34,864 nucleotides of DNA from the NCBI GenBank assembly GCA_000173575.1, contig ABYL01000071.1, positions 1 to 34,864 of the forward strand, given 5' to 3'. The notes beneath the pieces were generated by a model. That model ran no database searches and had not been told where the DNA came from. It was given only the letters and a program-made list of their open reading frames with translations. Below, piece after piece: positions 19,459 through 29,238 of the stretch (position 1 is its first letter; each line of letters opens with the position of its first letter). The DNA comes from Burkholderia sp. H160. Lineage in GTDB: Bacteria > Pseudomonadota > Gammaproteobacteria > Burkholderiales > Burkholderiaceae. The position numbers were made by a program, and so were the translations under genes.

Positions 19459-20763
19459 ATGGAATTCCTCGATCTCGGACCTTTTTCCCGTGCGGCCGGC
19501 ACGGTTCGTCTGCCCGGCTCGAAGAGCATCTCGAACCGCGTGCTGCTGCTTGCCGCGCTCGCCGAAGGCGACACGACGATCACGAACCTGCTCGATTCCG
19601 ACGACACCCGCGTGATGCTCGAGGCGCTCGAAAAGCTCGGCGTGCGTCTGAAGCGTGACGGCGACACCTGCGTCGTGACCGGCACGCGCGGCGCGTTCAC
19701 CGCGCGCACGGCCGACCTGTTCCTCGGCAACGCGGGTACGGCGGTCCGCCCGCTGACCGCGGCGCTTGCCGTGAACGGTGGCGACTACCGGATCCACGGC
19801 GTACCGCGTATGCACGAGCGGCCGATCGGCGATCTCGTCGACGGCCTGCGCCAGATCGGCGCGAAGATCGATTATGAGCAGAACGAAGGCTTTCCGCCGC
19901 TGCGCATCCGCCCCGCGCAGATCGCGGCCGATGCGCCGATCCGCGTGCGCGGCGACGTGTCGAGCCAGTTCCTGACATCGCTGCTGATGACGCTGCCGTT
20001 GCTGCGCACAGCGAGCGGCGTCACCACCGTGCAGGTCGACGGCGAACTGATCTCGAAGCCGTATATCGAGATCACGCTCAAGCTGATGGAGCGCTTCGGC
20101 ATCAAGGTCGAGCGTCACGGCTGGCATCAGTTCGTCGTGCCGGCAGGGCAGCGCTATCAGTCGCCGGGCGCGATCATGGTGGAAGGCGATGCCTCTTCGG
20201 CGTCGTATTTCCTTGCCGCGGGCGCGCTCGGCGGCGGCCCGCTGAAAGTGGAGGGCGTGGGTCGCGCGAGCATCCAGGGCGACGTCGGCTTTGCCGATGC
20301 CCTCATCAAGATGGGCGCGAACGTGCAGATGGGCGACGACTGGATCGAAGTGCGCGGGGTCGGCAACGATCACGGCAAGCTCGATCCGATCGACATGGAC
20401 TTCAACCTGATCCCTGACGCCGCGATGACGATCGCCGTCGCCGCGCTATTCGCGGACGGTACGACCACGCTGCGCAACATCGCGAGTTGGCGCGTGAAAG
20501 AAACCGACCGCATCGCCGCGATGGCGACCGAGTTGCGCAAGGTCGGCGCGAAAGTGCAGGAGGGCGAAGATTTTCTTGTCGTCACGCCGCCCGAAAAGCT
20601 GATCCCGAATGCGGCGATCGACACCTACGACGATCACCGGATGGCGATGTGCTTCTCGCTCGTAAGTCTCGGTGGTGTGCCGATCCGCATCAACGATCCG
20701 AAGTGCGTCGGCAAGACGTTCCCCGATTACTTCGAGCGCTTCACGGCGCTCGCGCAACCCTGA
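19459..20763 (+). CDS. aroA: 3-phosphoshikimate 1-carboxyvinyltransferase (EPSP synthase)
   Basis: This 434-residue enzyme joins shikimate 3-phosphate and PEP in the shikimate pathway. Substrate-binding motifs are [10 protein letters not shown] (K22, S23, R27), [17 protein letters not shown] (G93, T94 and P98 at the positions of E. coli G96, T97 and P101), RMHERPI and DDHRMAM. They define a class I enzyme with unaltered residues at the glyphosate-contact positions. KETDR is also intact. Length is normal. It is the fifth gene of the cluster, with 46 bp before cmk. Confidence 0.98.
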   Translation: MEFLDLGPFSRAAGTVRLPGSKSISNRVLLLAALAEGDTTITNLLDSDDTRVMLEALEKLGVRLKRDGDTCVVTGTRGAFTARTADLFLGNAGTAVRPLTAALAVNGGDYRIHGVPRMHERPIGDLVDGLRQIGAKIDYEQNEGFPPLRIRPAQIAADAPIRVRGDVSSQFLTSLLMTLPLLRTASGVTTVQVDGELISKPYIEITLKLMERFGIKVERHGWHQFVVPAGQRYQSPGAIMVEGDASSASYFLAAGALGGGPLKVEGVGRASIQGDVGFADALIKMGANVQMGDDWIEVRGVGNDHGKLDPIDMDFNLIPDAAMTIAVAALFADGTTTLRNIASWRVKETDRIAAMATELRKVGAKVQEGEDFLVVTPPEKLIPNAAIDTYDDHRMAMCFSLVSLGGVPIRINDPKCVGKTFPDYFERFTALAQP

Positions 20764-20809
20764 TTCAACCCAGATTCGCATGCGAATCGCCTGACGTGCG
20801 ACTTTTTCG

Positions 20810-21496
20810 ATGAAACCGACCCGTCCCTTTCACCAGACGCCCGTCATTACGATCGACGGCCCCAGCGCCTCCGGCAAAGGCACTGTGGCCGCAATGGTGG
20901 CCGCCAACCTCGGCTTTCACCTGCTCGACAGCGGCGCGCTGTACCGGCTCGCGGCACTTGCGAGCCTGCGCTACGGCGTCGCGGCGGACGACGTCGACGC
21001 ACTTGTCAAACTGATCGACGACCTGCATATCACGTTCCGCGAGGGGCTAGCGCAGCTTGACGGCGTCGACGTGTCGACTGAAATTCGCGCCGAGGAAGTG
21101 GGCAGCCGCGCCTCGGCGATCGCCGTGCACGCGCCAGTGCGAGCCGCGCTGGTGGCTCGTCAGCGGGCGTTTCGCAAGGAGCCGGGGCTCGTCGCCGACG
21201 GTCGCGACATGGGCACTGTGATCTTCCAGGATGCCGCCCTGAAGGTGTTCATGACCGCGAGCGTCGAGGCCCGCGCGACCCGCCGGCATAAGCAATTGAT
21301 CCAAAAAGGATTTTCTGCTAATATAGATGACTTGCTCCGGGATTTGCGTGAGCGCGACGAGCGCGACAGTCAGCGCGCGGCCGCGCCGCTCAAGCCCGCG
21401 GCGGATGCAAAGCTGCTTGATACCTCCGCATTGTCGGTCGACCAGGCGGTCGAGCAAGTGGTGCAATGGTATGAAGCGCTGGTCCCACATGCGTAA
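20810..21496 (+). CDS. cmk: Cytidylate kinase
   Basis: This 228-residue P-loop kinase phosphorylates CMP and dCMP. The P-loop is GPSASGKGT (17-25), followed by [13 protein letters not shown] for nucleotide binding and [12 protein letters not shown]. The cmk-specific insert and the basic lid [14 protein letters not shown] are present. cmk immediately before rpsA is a widely conserved pairing. Oddity: codons 162-175 (CAA TTG ATC CAA AAA GGA TTT TCT GCT AAT ATA GAT GAC TTG) are unusually A+T-rich, including the rare ATA. They contain a promoter-like sequence. Confidence 0.97.
   Translation: MKPTRPFHQTPVITIDGPSASGKGTVAAMVAANLGFHLLDSGALYRLAALASLRYGVAADDVDALVKLIDDLHITFREGLAQLDGVDVSTEIRAEEVGSRASAIAVHAPVRAALVARQRAFRKEPGLVADGRDMGTVIFQDAALKVFMTASVEARATRRHKQLIQKGFSANIDDLLRDLRERDERDSQRAAAPLKPAADAKLLDTSALSVDQAVEQVVQWYEALVPHA
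21296..21324 (+). promoter_or_regulatory. Putative rpsA promoter inside cmk
   Basis: TTGATC (21296-21301), 17-bp spacer and extended -10 TGCTAATAT (TG at 21316-21317, TAATAT at 21319-21324). It lies in the only markedly A+T-rich part of cmk. An rpsA promoter within the upstream cmk gene is known in E. coli, which supports the reading. Confidence 0.6.
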
Positions 21497-21551
21497 CTGA
21501 AAACGGTAACGCAGCAGTGGCCAGACAGCGGCAGTTCCGTTGTTGGTAGGT

Positions 21552-21581
21552 GCTTCGCGATGGTCGCGAAGCGTTGTTTTT
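21552..21581 (+). terminator. Terminator-like hairpin between cmk and rpsA
   Basis: A perfect 9-bp stem GCTTCGCGA/TCGCGAAGC with a TGG loop is followed by GTTGTTTTTA. It has intrinsic-terminator form and sits 56 bases after the cmk stop and 97 bases before the rpsA ATG. It would lie in the leader of any transcript starting inside cmk, so it may partly terminate or attenuate transcription into rpsA. Confidence 0.6.
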
Positions 21582-21677
21582 AACCCTTTAACCCCGCATG
21601 GCAGTCGCGTATTTGCCGAAGTTGCTGACCAGTCCGGTGAGCCAGGCGCTGCGAAAACCATGCAAACCTTGATTTTT

Positions 21678-23393
21678 ATGTCCGACCTGCAAACCTCTAC
21701 CCCGAATACCGAATCTTTTGCGGCTCTGTTCGAAGAGTCGCTGACCAAGCAGGACATGCGCGCTGGCGAAGTGATCTCCGCCGAAGTCGTGCGTGTCGAC
21801 CACAACTTCGTGGTCGTGAATGCTGGTCTGAAGTCCGAAGCCTACATCCCGCTCGAAGAGTTCCTGAATGACGCGGGCGAGGTAGAAGTGCAGGCGGGCG
21901 ACTTCGTTTCCGTCGCGATCGACGCGCTGGAAAACGGCTATGGCGACACGATCCTGTCGCGTGACAAGGCGAAGCGTCTGGCTTCGTGGCTGTCGTTGGA
22001 AAAGGCGCTGGACAACAACGAACTCGTGACCGGCACGATCACGGGCAAGGTCAAGGGCGGCATGACTGTGATGGTCAACGGCATCCGCGCATTCCTGCCG
22101 GGTTCGCTGGTTGATACGCGTCCGGTCAAGGACACGACCCCGTACGAAGGCAAGACCCTCGAATTCCGCGTTATCAAGCTCGACCGCAAGCGTAACAACG
22201 TCGTGCTGTCGCGCCGCGCTGTCATCGAGGCAACGCAAGGCGAAGAGCGCGCGAAGCTGCTCGAAACGCTGAAGGAAGGCGCGATCGTCGAAGGCGTGGT
22301 CAAGAACATCACTGACTACGGCGCGTTCGTGGACCTCGGCGGTATCGACGGCCTGCTGCACATCACCGATATCGCATGGCGTCGTGTGCGTCACCCGAGC
22401 GAAGTTCTGTCGGTTGGCCAGGAAGTCACCGCGAAGATCCTCAAGTTCGACCAGGAAAAGAACCGCGTTTCGCTCGGTATCAAGCAACTGGGCGACGATC
22501 CGTGGGAAGGCATCTCGCGCCGTTACCCGTCGGGCACGCGTCTGTTCGGTAAGGTCACCAACATCACCGACTACGGCGCGTTCGTCGAAGTGGAATCGGG
22601 CATCGAAGGCCTCGTCCACGTGTCGGAAATGGACTGGACCAACAAGAACGTTGCTCCGTCGAAGGTTGTCCAGCTGGGCGACGAAGTCGAAGTCATGGTT
22701 CTCGAAATCGACGAAGACCGTCGTCGTATCAGCCTCGGCATGAAGCAGTGCAAGCCGAACCCGTGGGACGACTTCAGCCGCAACTTCAAGAAGGGCGACA
22801 AGATCAGCGGCGCCATCAAGTCGATCACCGACTTCGGCGTGTTTATCGGTCTGCCGGGCGGCATCGACGGCCTGGTTCACCTGTCGGATCTGTCGTGGAG
22901 CGAAACCGGCGAGGAAGCCGTTCGCAAGTACAAGAAGGGCGACGAAGTGGAAGCGATCGTTCTCGGCATCGACGTCGAGAAGGAACGCATTTCGCTGGGT
23001 ATCAAGCAGCTCGAAGGCGACCCGTTCAGCAACTACGTTGCAATGAACGACAAGGGTTCGGTCGTCGACGGTACCGTCAAGTCGGTGGACGCGAAGGGTG
23101 CAGTGGTCCAGCTGTCGGGTGAAGTCGAAGGCTACCTGCGTGCTTCGGAAATCGCGCAAGATCGCGTGGAAGACGCTCGCAATGTGCTGAAGGAAGGCGA
23201 CAAGGTCAACGCGATGATCATCAACATCGATCGCAAGTCGCGCGGCATCAACCTGTCGATCAAGGCGAAGGATTCGGCTGAGCAGCAGGAAGCCATCCGC
23301 GGCCTCGCTGCTTCGGATTCGAGCGCAGCCGCTACCGGCACGACGAACCTCGGCGCGTTGCTGAAGGCCAAGCTCGACGGCCAGAACCAGTAA
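21678..23393 (+). CDS. rpsA: 30S ribosomal protein S1
   Basis: This 571-residue protein binds mRNA on the 30S subunit to help translation start. Six S1 (OB-fold) repeats are visible at about 28-97, 115-180, 200-268, 286-355, 372-442 and 459-528; repeats 3-5 carry the well-conserved core (ITDYGAFV.., HxS/T.., GIKQ). A short Ala/Ser-rich tail follows. The start at [10 protein letters not shown] fits the family; another ATG lies six codons upstream (21660). Neither has a Shine-Dalgarno sequence, which recalls the SD-poor, autoregulated rpsA leader known in gammaproteobacteria. The codon bias is that of a highly expressed gene. Confidence 0.98.
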   Translation: MSDLQTSTPNTESFAALFEESLTKQDMRAGEVISAEVVRVDHNFVVVNAGLKSEAYIPLEEFLNDAGEVEVQAGDFVSVAIDALENGYGDTILSRDKAKRLASWLSLEKALDNNELVTGTITGKVKGGMTVMVNGIRAFLPGSLVDTRPVKDTTPYEGKTLEFRVIKLDRKRNNVVLSRRAVIEATQGEERAKLLETLKEGAIVEGVVKNITDYGAFVDLGGIDGLLHITDIAWRRVRHPSEVLSVGQEVTAKILKFDQEKNRVSLGIKQLGDDPWEGISRRYPSGTRLFGKVTNITDYGAFVEVESGIEGLVHVSEMDWTNKNVAPSKVVQLGDEVEVMVLEIDEDRRRISLGMKQCKPNPWDDFSRNFKKGDKISGAIKSITDFGVFIGLPGGIDGLVHLSDLSWSETGEEAVRKYKKGDEVEAIVLGIDVEKERISLGIKQLEGDPFSNYVAMNDKGSVVDGTVKSVDAKGAVVQLSGEVEGYLRASEIAQDRVEDARNVLKEGDKVNAMIINIDRKSRGINLSIKAKDSAEQQEAIRGLAASDSSAAATGTTNLGALLKAKLDGQNQ

Positions 23394-23414
23394 GCCTGAG
23401 AGGTCTGCTGCAGT

Positions 23415-23738
23415 ATGACCAAATCGGAATTGGTCGCCCAGCTGGCTACGCGATTTCCGCAACTTGTTCTCAAAGATGCGGATTTCGCGGTGAAGACGAT
23501 GCTCGATGCGATGTCGGAGGCGCTTGCCAAAGGTCATCGCATTGAAATTCGCGGCTTCGGCAGCTTCGGCCTCAACCGCCGTCCCTCCCGCGTCGGACGC
23601 AATCCGAAGTCGGGCGAGAAGGTGCTGGTACCCGAGAAGTACGTACCGCACTTCAAGCCGGGCAAGGAATTGCGCGAACGGGTGGATCGTCGCGCGGGCG
23701 AGCCGCTGAAGGCCGAGGAGCCGGATGACGACCTTTAA
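23415..23738 (+). CDS. ihfB: Integration host factor beta subunit
   Basis: This 107-residue DNA-bending protein acts with IhfA in nucleoid structure, recombination and sigma54 promoters. The HU/IHF signature [23 protein letters not shown] is seen across residues 48-70, and [19 protein letters not shown] follows. It is longer than the E. coli protein (94) by an acidic C-terminal tail ([12 protein letters not shown]). It follows rpsA by 21 bp, the conserved rpsA-ihfB pairing, and is the last gene before a strong terminator. Confidence 0.97.
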   Translation: MTKSELVAQLATRFPQLVLKDADFAVKTMLDAMSEALAKGHRIEIRGFGSFGLNRRPSRVGRNPKSGEKVLVPEKYVPHFKPGKELRERVDRRAGEPLKAEEPDDDL

Positions 23739-23809
23739 TGACTCCGCTGTGCGTCTTGCAGCGTGGCATAGCTAGTGTCAGCGGCCAAAGCCAGTCGGCA
23801 AAAGACCAG

Positions 23810-23836
23810 AAAAAGCGCCCTCGGGCGCTTTTTTTT
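23810..23836 (+). terminator. Intrinsic terminator after ihfB
   Basis: AAAAAGCGCC/GGCGCTTTTT stem with a CTCG loop and a run of eight T, 72 bases after the ihfB stop. It closes the serC-ihfB cluster. The rest of 23739-24031 holds no other feature I can support. Confidence 0.93.
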
Positions 23837-24031
23837 CGTCCATGAGTCGGGGGCGGCCGCGAGGGCAGCCGGTGCATGTCGCGAATCGCACGTAAGTGCC
23901 CCATCCCGCCACTGGCTGCCCAGCCGCGAGGGCATCCATTACAATACGGGTCACTTCAGCGCGGGCAACACCGTGGCGCGACGCGTCATCAAGCCGGCGT
24001 CACCCCGCAACTGCCGTCAAGAGATCTATTC

Positions 24032-24325
24032 ATGAAATTTATCGTCTGGCTGATCCGTGTGCTGGTGTTCGTGCTGCTGCTGGTGCTGGCGCTCTCCAAC
24101 ATGGAACCCGCTAAGCTGAATTTCTTCGCCGGCTACGTCTGGTCGGCGCCTCTGATTCTGATTGGCCTCGCGTTTTTCGTGATCGGCTTGCTGGCGGGGC
24201 TCGTGTCGGCGATGCCTGCCGTCGTGCGTCTGCGCATGGAGAATGGCCGTCTCAAACGCGATCTGCGCGTGGCGCGTGAAACTCCGGCTGTCGTCGAGCA
24301 GCCGCCGATGCCGCCGCTGATCTGA
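24032..24325 (+). CDS. lapA: LapA-family inner-membrane protein (DUF1049)
   Basis: This 97-residue protein has two membrane segments (about 4-22 and 37-60) and a short basic cytoplasmic helix (MENGRLKRDLRVARE), the layout of LapA/YciS. NMEPAKLNFFAGYVWSAP between the helices fits the family ('N...v.l.f...w..pl'). LapA works with LapB at the inner membrane in lipopolysaccharide assembly control. It lies 69 bp upstream of lapB on the same strand, as in many proteobacteria. The frame is open upstream, but the ATG at 24032 begins the conserved sequence. The SD is weak. Confidence 0.88.
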   Translation: MKFIVWLIRVLVFVLLLVLALSNMEPAKLNFFAGYVWSAPLILIGLAFFVIGLLAGLVSAMPAVVRLRMENGRLKRDLRVARETPAVVEQPPMPPLI

Positions 24326-24394
24326 GCTGTTCTACGCCGCGCGCTCTGAGCGCCGCTTTTCGTTTTCGCTTTCCCGCACATTTGCATTAATCGC

Positions 24395-25570
24395 ATGGAT
24401 CTAGACTTCTGGTGGCTGTTGGTCATACCCGTCGCCTTCGCGTTCGGCTGGATGGCAGCGCGCTACGACCTCAAGACGCTGCTGTCCGAAAGCGCCAATC
24501 TGCCGCGTTCGTATTTTCGCGGCCTGAACTTCCTGCTCAATGAGCAGCCCGACAAGGCGATCGACGCCTTCATCGAAGTCGTCAAGCTCGATCCTGAAAC
24601 AGTCGAACTGCATTTCGCACTCGGCAATCTGTTCCGCCGACGCGGCGAAACGGACCGCGCGATCCGCGTGCATCAGAATCTGCTAAGCCGCGCGGACCTG
24701 CCGGTCAACGAGCGCGACCACGCCCTGTACGAACTCGGTCAGGACTTCCTGAAAGCAGGTCTGCTCGACCGTGCCGAAGAAACGTTCCGCTCGCTGCAGT
24801 CCGGTGACTACGCACTCGGCGCTCAACGCGCGCTGCTGACGATCTACGAGATCGAGAAGGACTGGGTCGAGTCGATCGATACTGCGCGCCACCTCGAAAC
24901 GATGGGCGCCGCGTCGCTCGACAAGGAAATCGCGCAGTTCCATTGCGAACTCGCGCAGGAAGCGCTGCAGCAGAAGAAGCCGGACGAAGCGCGTCGTCAG
25001 CTTGGTCTCGCACTGAAGGCGAATCCGACCAACGTGCGCGCGACCATCCTGTTCGGCGATGTCGACGCGAGCGGCGGCGCGCCGGAAGCGGCGATCGCAC
25101 AATGGCGCCGCGTCGAGGAGCAGAACCCCGCGTATCTGCCACTCGTCGCCGAGAAGATCATGAAGGCGTACGAAGCGCTCGGCCGCGCGCAAGAGGGCGC
25201 CGATCTGCTGACCACGTGGGTCGACCGTCATCCAAGCAACGATCTGCTCGACGTCGCGTATCAGCACGTCGCGTCACTGCGCGGCGCCGATGCAGCGCAT
25301 GCGCTTGCCCGCTCGCAGATGCAGAAGTCGCCGAATCTGGCCGGCATGACGCGTCTGCTCGAAGCGCAACAGGCGGTCGCCGAAGAGCCGCGGCGCAGCG
25401 AACTCGAACTGATGCGCACGCTGATCCGCCAGCGCACCAAGAATCTGCCACGCTATACGTGCCAGAATTGCGGTTTCAGGGCGCGGCTTTTCTACTGGCA
25501 GTGCCCGGGTTGCAGCGGTTGGGAAACCTATGCGCCGCGCCGCGTCGAGCCGATTACTGCGTCGAGCTGA
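24395..25570 (+). CDS. lapB: Lipopolysaccharide assembly protein B (TPR + rubredoxin-like)
   Basis: This 391-residue protein has one N-terminal membrane anchor (about 5-21), then tetratricopeptide repeats (from LPRSYFRGLNFLLNEQPDKA onward) facing the cytoplasm. A C-terminal rubredoxin-like metal knuckle has C356, C359, C370 and C373 (YTCQNCGF, then YWQCPGC and WETYAP). In E. coli, LapB (YciM) with FtsH controls LpxC degradation and so LPS amount; the same role is inferred here. It is next to lapA and upstream of the sugar-nucleotide and heptose genes, giving an LPS-related neighbourhood. Confidence 0.95.
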   Translation: MDLDFWWLLVIPVAFAFGWMAARYDLKTLLSESANLPRSYFRGLNFLLNEQPDKAIDAFIEVVKLDPETVELHFALGNLFRRRGETDRAIRVHQNLLSRADLPVNERDHALYELGQDFLKAGLLDRAEETFRSLQSGDYALGAQRALLTIYEIEKDWVESIDTARHLETMGAASLDKEIAQFHCELAQEALQQKKPDEARRQLGLALKANPTNVRATILFGDVDASGGAPEAAIAQWRRVEEQNPAYLPLVAEKIMKAYEALGRAQEGADLLTTWVDRHPSNDLLDVAYQHVASLRGADAAHALARSQMQKSPNLAGMTRLLEAQQAVAEEPRRSELELMRTLIRQRTKNLPRYTCQNCGFRARLFYWQCPGCSGWETYAPRRVEPITASS

Positions 25571-25695
25571 CGCGGCACGGGCGGCGCTGGCCGCGTCGGC
25601 TTCGGTAGCCACGCAACCGCCCGCGAATATCGCAACGAGTTTGTCGCCGGCCTTATGACCGGCATTCATCACCGGAACCTTCTACCGGAAAGCGT

Positions 25696-27096
25696 ATGAA
25701 AATCACCATTATCGGCACCGGCTATGTCGGCCTTGTCACCGGCGCGTGTCTCGCCGAAATCGGCAACGACGTGTTCTGTCTCGACGTCGATCAGCGCAAG
25801 ATCGACATCCTCAACAAAGGCGGCGTGCCGATTCACGAGCCGGGCCTGCAGGAGATGATCGCCCGCACGCGCGCGGCCGGCCGTATCACGTTCTCGACCG
25901 ATGTCGCGGCGAGCGTTGCACACGGCGACGTCCAGTTCATCGCGGTCGGCACGCCACCCGACGAGGACGGCTCCGCCGATCTGCAATACGTGCTCGAGGC
26001 CGCGCGCAACATCGGCCGCACGATGAACGGTTTCAAGGTGATCGTCGATAAATCGACGGTGCCGGTCGGCACCGCGCAGCGCGTGCGCGCGGTGATCGAA
26101 GAAGAGCTCGCGAAACGTGGGCTCGCCGGCAGTGCGAAGCATCGCTTCTCGGTTGTGTCGAATCCCGAGTTCCTGAAGGAAGGCGCGGCAGTCGACGATT
26201 TCATGCGTCCCGACCGCATCGTGATCGGCATCGACGAAGACGAACCGGGCGCGCGCGCGCGCGAAATGATGAAGCGTCTGTACGCGCCGTTCAACCGCAA
26301 TCACGAACGCACGCTGTACATGGACGTGCGCTCGGCCGAATTCACGAAGTACGCTGCCAACGCGATGCTCGCGACGCGCATCTCGTTCATGAACGAGATG
26401 TCGAATCTCGCGGACAAGGTCGGCGCCGACATCGAAGCAGTGCGCCGCGGCATCGGTTCCGATCCGCGCATCGGCTATCACTTCCTGTATGCGGGCTGCG
26501 GCTATGGCGGCTCGTGCTTCCAGGACGTGCAGGCGCTGATCCGCACCGCGAGCGAAAGCGGCCACAACCTGCGCATTCTCGAGGCGGTCGAGGAAGTGAA
26601 CTACCAGCAAAAGGACGTGCTCGTGAACAAGATCACCGCGAAGCTCGGCGAGGATCTGAGCGGCCGCACGTTCGCGGTGTGGGGCCTCGCGTTCAAGCCG
26701 AATACCGACGACATGCGCGAGGCGCCGAGCCGTCGCGTGATCGGCGAGCTACTAGCGCGCGGCGCGAACGTGCGCGCGTACGATCCCGTCGCCGTGGCCG
26801 AAGCGCGTCGCGTGTTCGCGATGGATTTGCACACGGCACCCGAGCAGCACGCTCGCCTCACGTTCACGAGCACCCAGGACGAAACGCTGACCGGCTCCGA
26901 CGCGCTCGTGATCGTGACCGAATGGAAGGAGTTCAAGAGCCCTGACTTCGTGCATCTGAAATCAGTGCTGAAGACGCCGCTGATTTTCGACGGCCGCAAT
27001 CTGTACGAACCGGACGCGATGACCGAGCTCGGCATCGACTATCACGCCATTGGACGTCCCTATGCCCAACCCTCTGCAATTCCGGCCGATGCCTGA
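25696..27096 (+). CDS. ugd: UDP-glucose 6-dehydrogenase
   Basis: This 466-residue enzyme oxidises UDP-glucose to UDP-glucuronate in two NAD steps. The Rossmann motif is [10 protein letters not shown] (7-16); the catalytic cysteine is C274 in [12 protein letters not shown], with K218 in [16 protein letters not shown]. The final UDP-binding domain contains [17 protein letters not shown]. The residue after C274-F is Q where many homologues have P-K. The product feeds capsule, exopolysaccharide or aminoarabinose synthesis. GGAAAG precedes the ATG. Its 3' end overlaps the likely start of hldA. Confidence 0.97.
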   Translation: MKITIIGTGYVGLVTGACLAEIGNDVFCLDVDQRKIDILNKGGVPIHEPGLQEMIARTRAAGRITFSTDVAASVAHGDVQFIAVGTPPDEDGSADLQYVLEAARNIGRTMNGFKVIVDKSTVPVGTAQRVRAVIEEELAKRGLAGSAKHRFSVVSNPEFLKEGAAVDDFMRPDRIVIGIDEDEPGARAREMMKRLYAPFNRNHERTLYMDVRSAEFTKYAANAMLATRISFMNEMSNLADKVGADIEAVRRGIGSDPRIGYHFLYAGCGYGGSCFQDVQALIRTASESGHNLRILEAVEEVNYQQKDVLVNKITAKLGEDLSGRTFAVWGLAFKPNTDDMREAPSRRVIGELLARGANVRAYDPVAVAEARRVFAMDLHTAPEQHARLTFTSTQDETLTGSDALVIVTEWKEFKSPDFVHLKSVLKTPLIFDGRNLYEPDAMTELGIDYHAIGRPYAQPSAIPADA

Positions 27097-28069
27097 GGCC
27101 ATGCCCGCGGCGCCCGCATCCACGCCGGCACGGAAGCTAACGGTCGTGCCGCGCGCGCAGCTCAACGCGGCGCGCGTGCTGGTGGTCGGCGACGTGATGC
27201 TCGACCGCTACTGGTTCGGCGACGTGAACCGCATTTCGCCGGAGGCGCCGGTGCCGGTCGTGCACGTGCAGCGCCAGGAAGATCGCCTGGGCGGCGCGGC
27301 GAACGTTGCGCGCAACGCGGTCGCGCTCGGCGCCCAGGCAGGCCTCCTGTGTGTGGTCGGTCATGACGAGCCCGGCGAGCGCATCGTGCAGTTGCTCGAC
27401 GAAAGCGGCGTGACACCGCATCTCGAACGCGACCCGGCGCTGCTGACGACGATCAAGCTGCGCGTGCTATCGCGTCAGCAGCAATTGCTGCGCGTCGACT
27501 TCGAAAACTCGCCGGCGCACGAGGTCCTGCTTGCGGGTCTGGCGCGTTTCGACGAGCTGCTGCCGTCGCACGACGTGATCCTGATGTCCGACTACGCGAA
27601 GGGCGGCCTCACCCACGTCACGCAGATGATCGCGAAGGCGCACGCGGCCGGCAAACCGGTGCTCGTCGATCCGAAGGGCGATGACTGGGATCGCTATCGC
27701 GGCGCGTCGCTGATCACGCCGAATCGCGCGGAATTGCGCGAGGTGGTCGGGCAGTGGAAGTCCGAGGACGATCTGATCGCGCGGGTCACGAAGCTGCGCG
27801 CCGAACTCCAGTTCAAGGCGCTGCTGCTGACGCGTTCGGAAGAGGGCATGACGCTGTTCTCAGACGACGGCATCCTGCACGCGTCGGCCGATGCGCGCGA
27901 AGTGTATGATGTGTCGGGCGCGGGCGACACCGTGATTGCGACGCTCGCCGCGATGCTCGGCGCGGGTCTTTCGCTCGTCGACGCGGTCGGACTCGCGAAT
28001 CGCGCGGCCGGCATCGTGGTCGGCAAACTCGGCACCGCCACCGTCGACTACGACGAACTCTTTTCCTGA
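27062..28069 (+). CDS. hldA: D-glycero-beta-D-manno-heptose 7-phosphate kinase (monofunctional)
   Basis: This PfkB/ribokinase-type kinase phosphorylates heptose 7-phosphate at C1 for ADP-heptose synthesis. [21 protein letters not shown] and the GGAANVARN motif identify the RfaE N-terminal domain; the catalytic base is D289 in SGAGDTVIA (numbered from 27062). It has no nucleotidyltransferase domain, so unlike E. coli HldE it is monofunctional and a separate hldC must exist elsewhere. The start is uncertain: ATG at 27062 (335 aa, overlapping ugd by 35 bp), at 27089 or at 27101. The first ~30 residues are low-complexity and carry no domain, so a shorter protein is possible. Confidence 0.93.
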   Translation: MPNPLQFRPMPEAMPAAPASTPARKLTVVPRAQLNAARVLVVGDVMLDRYWFGDVNRISPEAPVPVVHVQRQEDRLGGAANVARNAVALGAQAGLLCVVGHDEPGERIVQLLDESGVTPHLERDPALLTTIKLRVLSRQQQLLRVDFENSPAHEVLLAGLARFDELLPSHDVILMSDYAKGGLTHVTQMIAKAHAAGKPVLVDPKGDDWDRYRGASLITPNRAELREVVGQWKSEDDLIARVTKLRAELQFKALLLTRSEEGMTLFSDDGILHASADAREVYDVSGAGDTVIATLAAMLGAGLSLVDAVGLANRAAGIVVGKLGTATVDYDELFS

Positions 28070-28132
28070 TGCAGCCCGCGGGGCCCCGTCGTCCTGTCGG
28101 ACCAGCGGACCCCGCGCGGCGTTGACTGAACG

Positions 28133-28155
28133 AAGCTCACTACAAAGCTCACTAC
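28133..28155 (+). repeat. Short tandem duplication upstream of hldD
   Basis: AAGCTCACTAC occurs twice (28133-28143 and 28145-28155), separated by one A, just before the hldD ribosome binding site (AGGA 28159-28162). It may be a simple slippage duplication; no role is evident. Confidence 0.7.
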
Positions 28156-28167
28156 GGCAGGATCATC

Positions 28168-29160
28168 ATGACCGTCATCGTCACCGGCGCGGCCGGTTTT
28201 ATCGGCAGCAATCTCGTGAAGGCGCTCAATGAGCGCGGCGAACAACGCATCATCGCCGTCGATAACCTCACGCGCGCAGACAAGTTCAGGAATCTGATCG
28301 ACTGCGAAATTGACGACTATCTCGACAAAACCGAATTCGTCGAGCGCTTCAGGCGCGGCGACTTCGGCAAAGTGCGCGCGATCTTCCACGAAGGCGCCTG
28401 CTCGGACACGATGGAAACCGACGGCCGCTACATGATGGACAACAACTACCGCTACAGCCGAGACGTACTCGACGTCTGCCTCACGCAGAACATCCAGTTC
28501 CTGTACGCGTCGTCGGCGGCGACGTATGGCGGCTCGAGCCGCTTCGTCGAGGAGCGCGAGGTCGAGCAGCCGCTCAACGTGTATGGCTATTCGAAGTTCC
28601 TGTTCGACCAGGTGATTCGCCGCGTGCTGCCCGCCGCGAAAAGCCAGATTGCGGGCTTCCGCTATTTCAACGTGTACGGTCCGCGCGAAACGCACAAGGC
28701 GCGCATGGCGTCGGTCGCGTTTCATAACTTCAACCAGTTTCGCGCCGAAGGCAAGGTCAAGCTGTTCGGCGAATACAACGGCTATGCGGCCGGTCAGCAG
28801 ACGCGCGATTTCATCTCGGTCGAAGACGTCGTCAAGGTCAACCTGTTCTTTTTCGATCATCCGGAGAAGTCAGGCATCTTCAATCTCGGCACCGGCCGCG
28901 CGCAACCGTTCAACGACATCGCGAGCACCGTGGTCAACACGCTGCGCGCGCTGAACAACGAGCCGGCGCTGTCGCTCGCGGATCAGGTGCAGCGCGGGCT
29001 GATCGAATACATCCCGTTCCCCGATGCGCTGCGCGGCAAGTATCAGTGCTTCACGCAGGCCGATCAGTCGAAGCTGCGCGCGGCGGGCTATGACGCGCCG
29101 TTTCTGAGCGTGCAGGAAGGTGTCGATCGTTACGTGCGTTGGCTGTTCGGCCAGGTGTAA
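28168..29160 (+). CDS. hldD: ADP-L-glycero-D-manno-heptose 6-epimerase
   Basis: This 330-residue short-chain dehydrogenase/reductase epimerises ADP-D-glycero-D-manno-heptose to the L form used for the LPS inner core. It has the NADP-binding motif GAAGFIGSN (7-15), catalytic Y139 and K143 (YGYSK), a Ser near S116 (YASSAATYG), and [13 protein letters not shown], which is typical of HldD. AGGA is 5 bases before the ATG. It sits 98 bp after hldA, so kinase and epimerase of the same pathway are adjacent and probably cotranscribed with ugd. Confidence 0.97.
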   Translation: MTVIVTGAAGFIGSNLVKALNERGEQRIIAVDNLTRADKFRNLIDCEIDDYLDKTEFVERFRRGDFGKVRAIFHEGACSDTMETDGRYMMDNNYRYSRDVLDVCLTQNIQFLYASSAATYGGSSRFVEEREVEQPLNVYGYSKFLFDQVIRRVLPAAKSQIAGFRYFNVYGPRETHKARMASVAFHNFNQFRAEGKVKLFGEYNGYAAGQQTRDFISVEDVVKVNLFFFDHPEKSGIFNLGTGRAQPFNDIASTVVNTLRALNNEPALSLADQVQRGLIEYIPFPDALRGKYQCFTQADQSKLRAAGYDAPFLSVQEGVDRYVRWLFGQV

Positions 29161-29184
29161 TTAATACGGCATCCTCTTTAAACT

Positions 29185-29236
29185 GGAATCTCCTGGCCGG
29201 TGATGGTCGCCGGTCAGTGGCAACAGGGAGATTCCA
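29185..29236 (+). promoter_or_regulatory. Leader inverted repeat enclosing the comEA-like gene's ribosome binding site
   Basis: GGAATCTCC (29185-29193) is a perfect inverted repeat of GGAGATTCC (29227-29235), and one more pair (T29184/A29236) extends it. The right arm contains part of the SD (AGGGAG, 29225-29230) of the gene starting at 29239. Inner arms TGGCCGG/CCGGTCA could extend the fold. The structure could lower translation when formed. Confidence 0.5.
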
Positions 29237-29238
29237 AT

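Noticed and set aside
18955-20373. 472-codon minus-strand frame opposite tyrA and aroA
   Set aside because: Arg/His-rich shadow frame with no motif; tyrA and aroA are certain.
21588-23651. 687-codon open frame on the minus strand opposite rpsA and ihfB
   Set aside because: It mirrors the biased codons of rpsA and continues antisense through ihfB; no recognisable protein.
27062-28069. Bifunctional HldE
   Set aside because: The protein ends after the kinase domain; there is no cytidylyltransferase-like domain.
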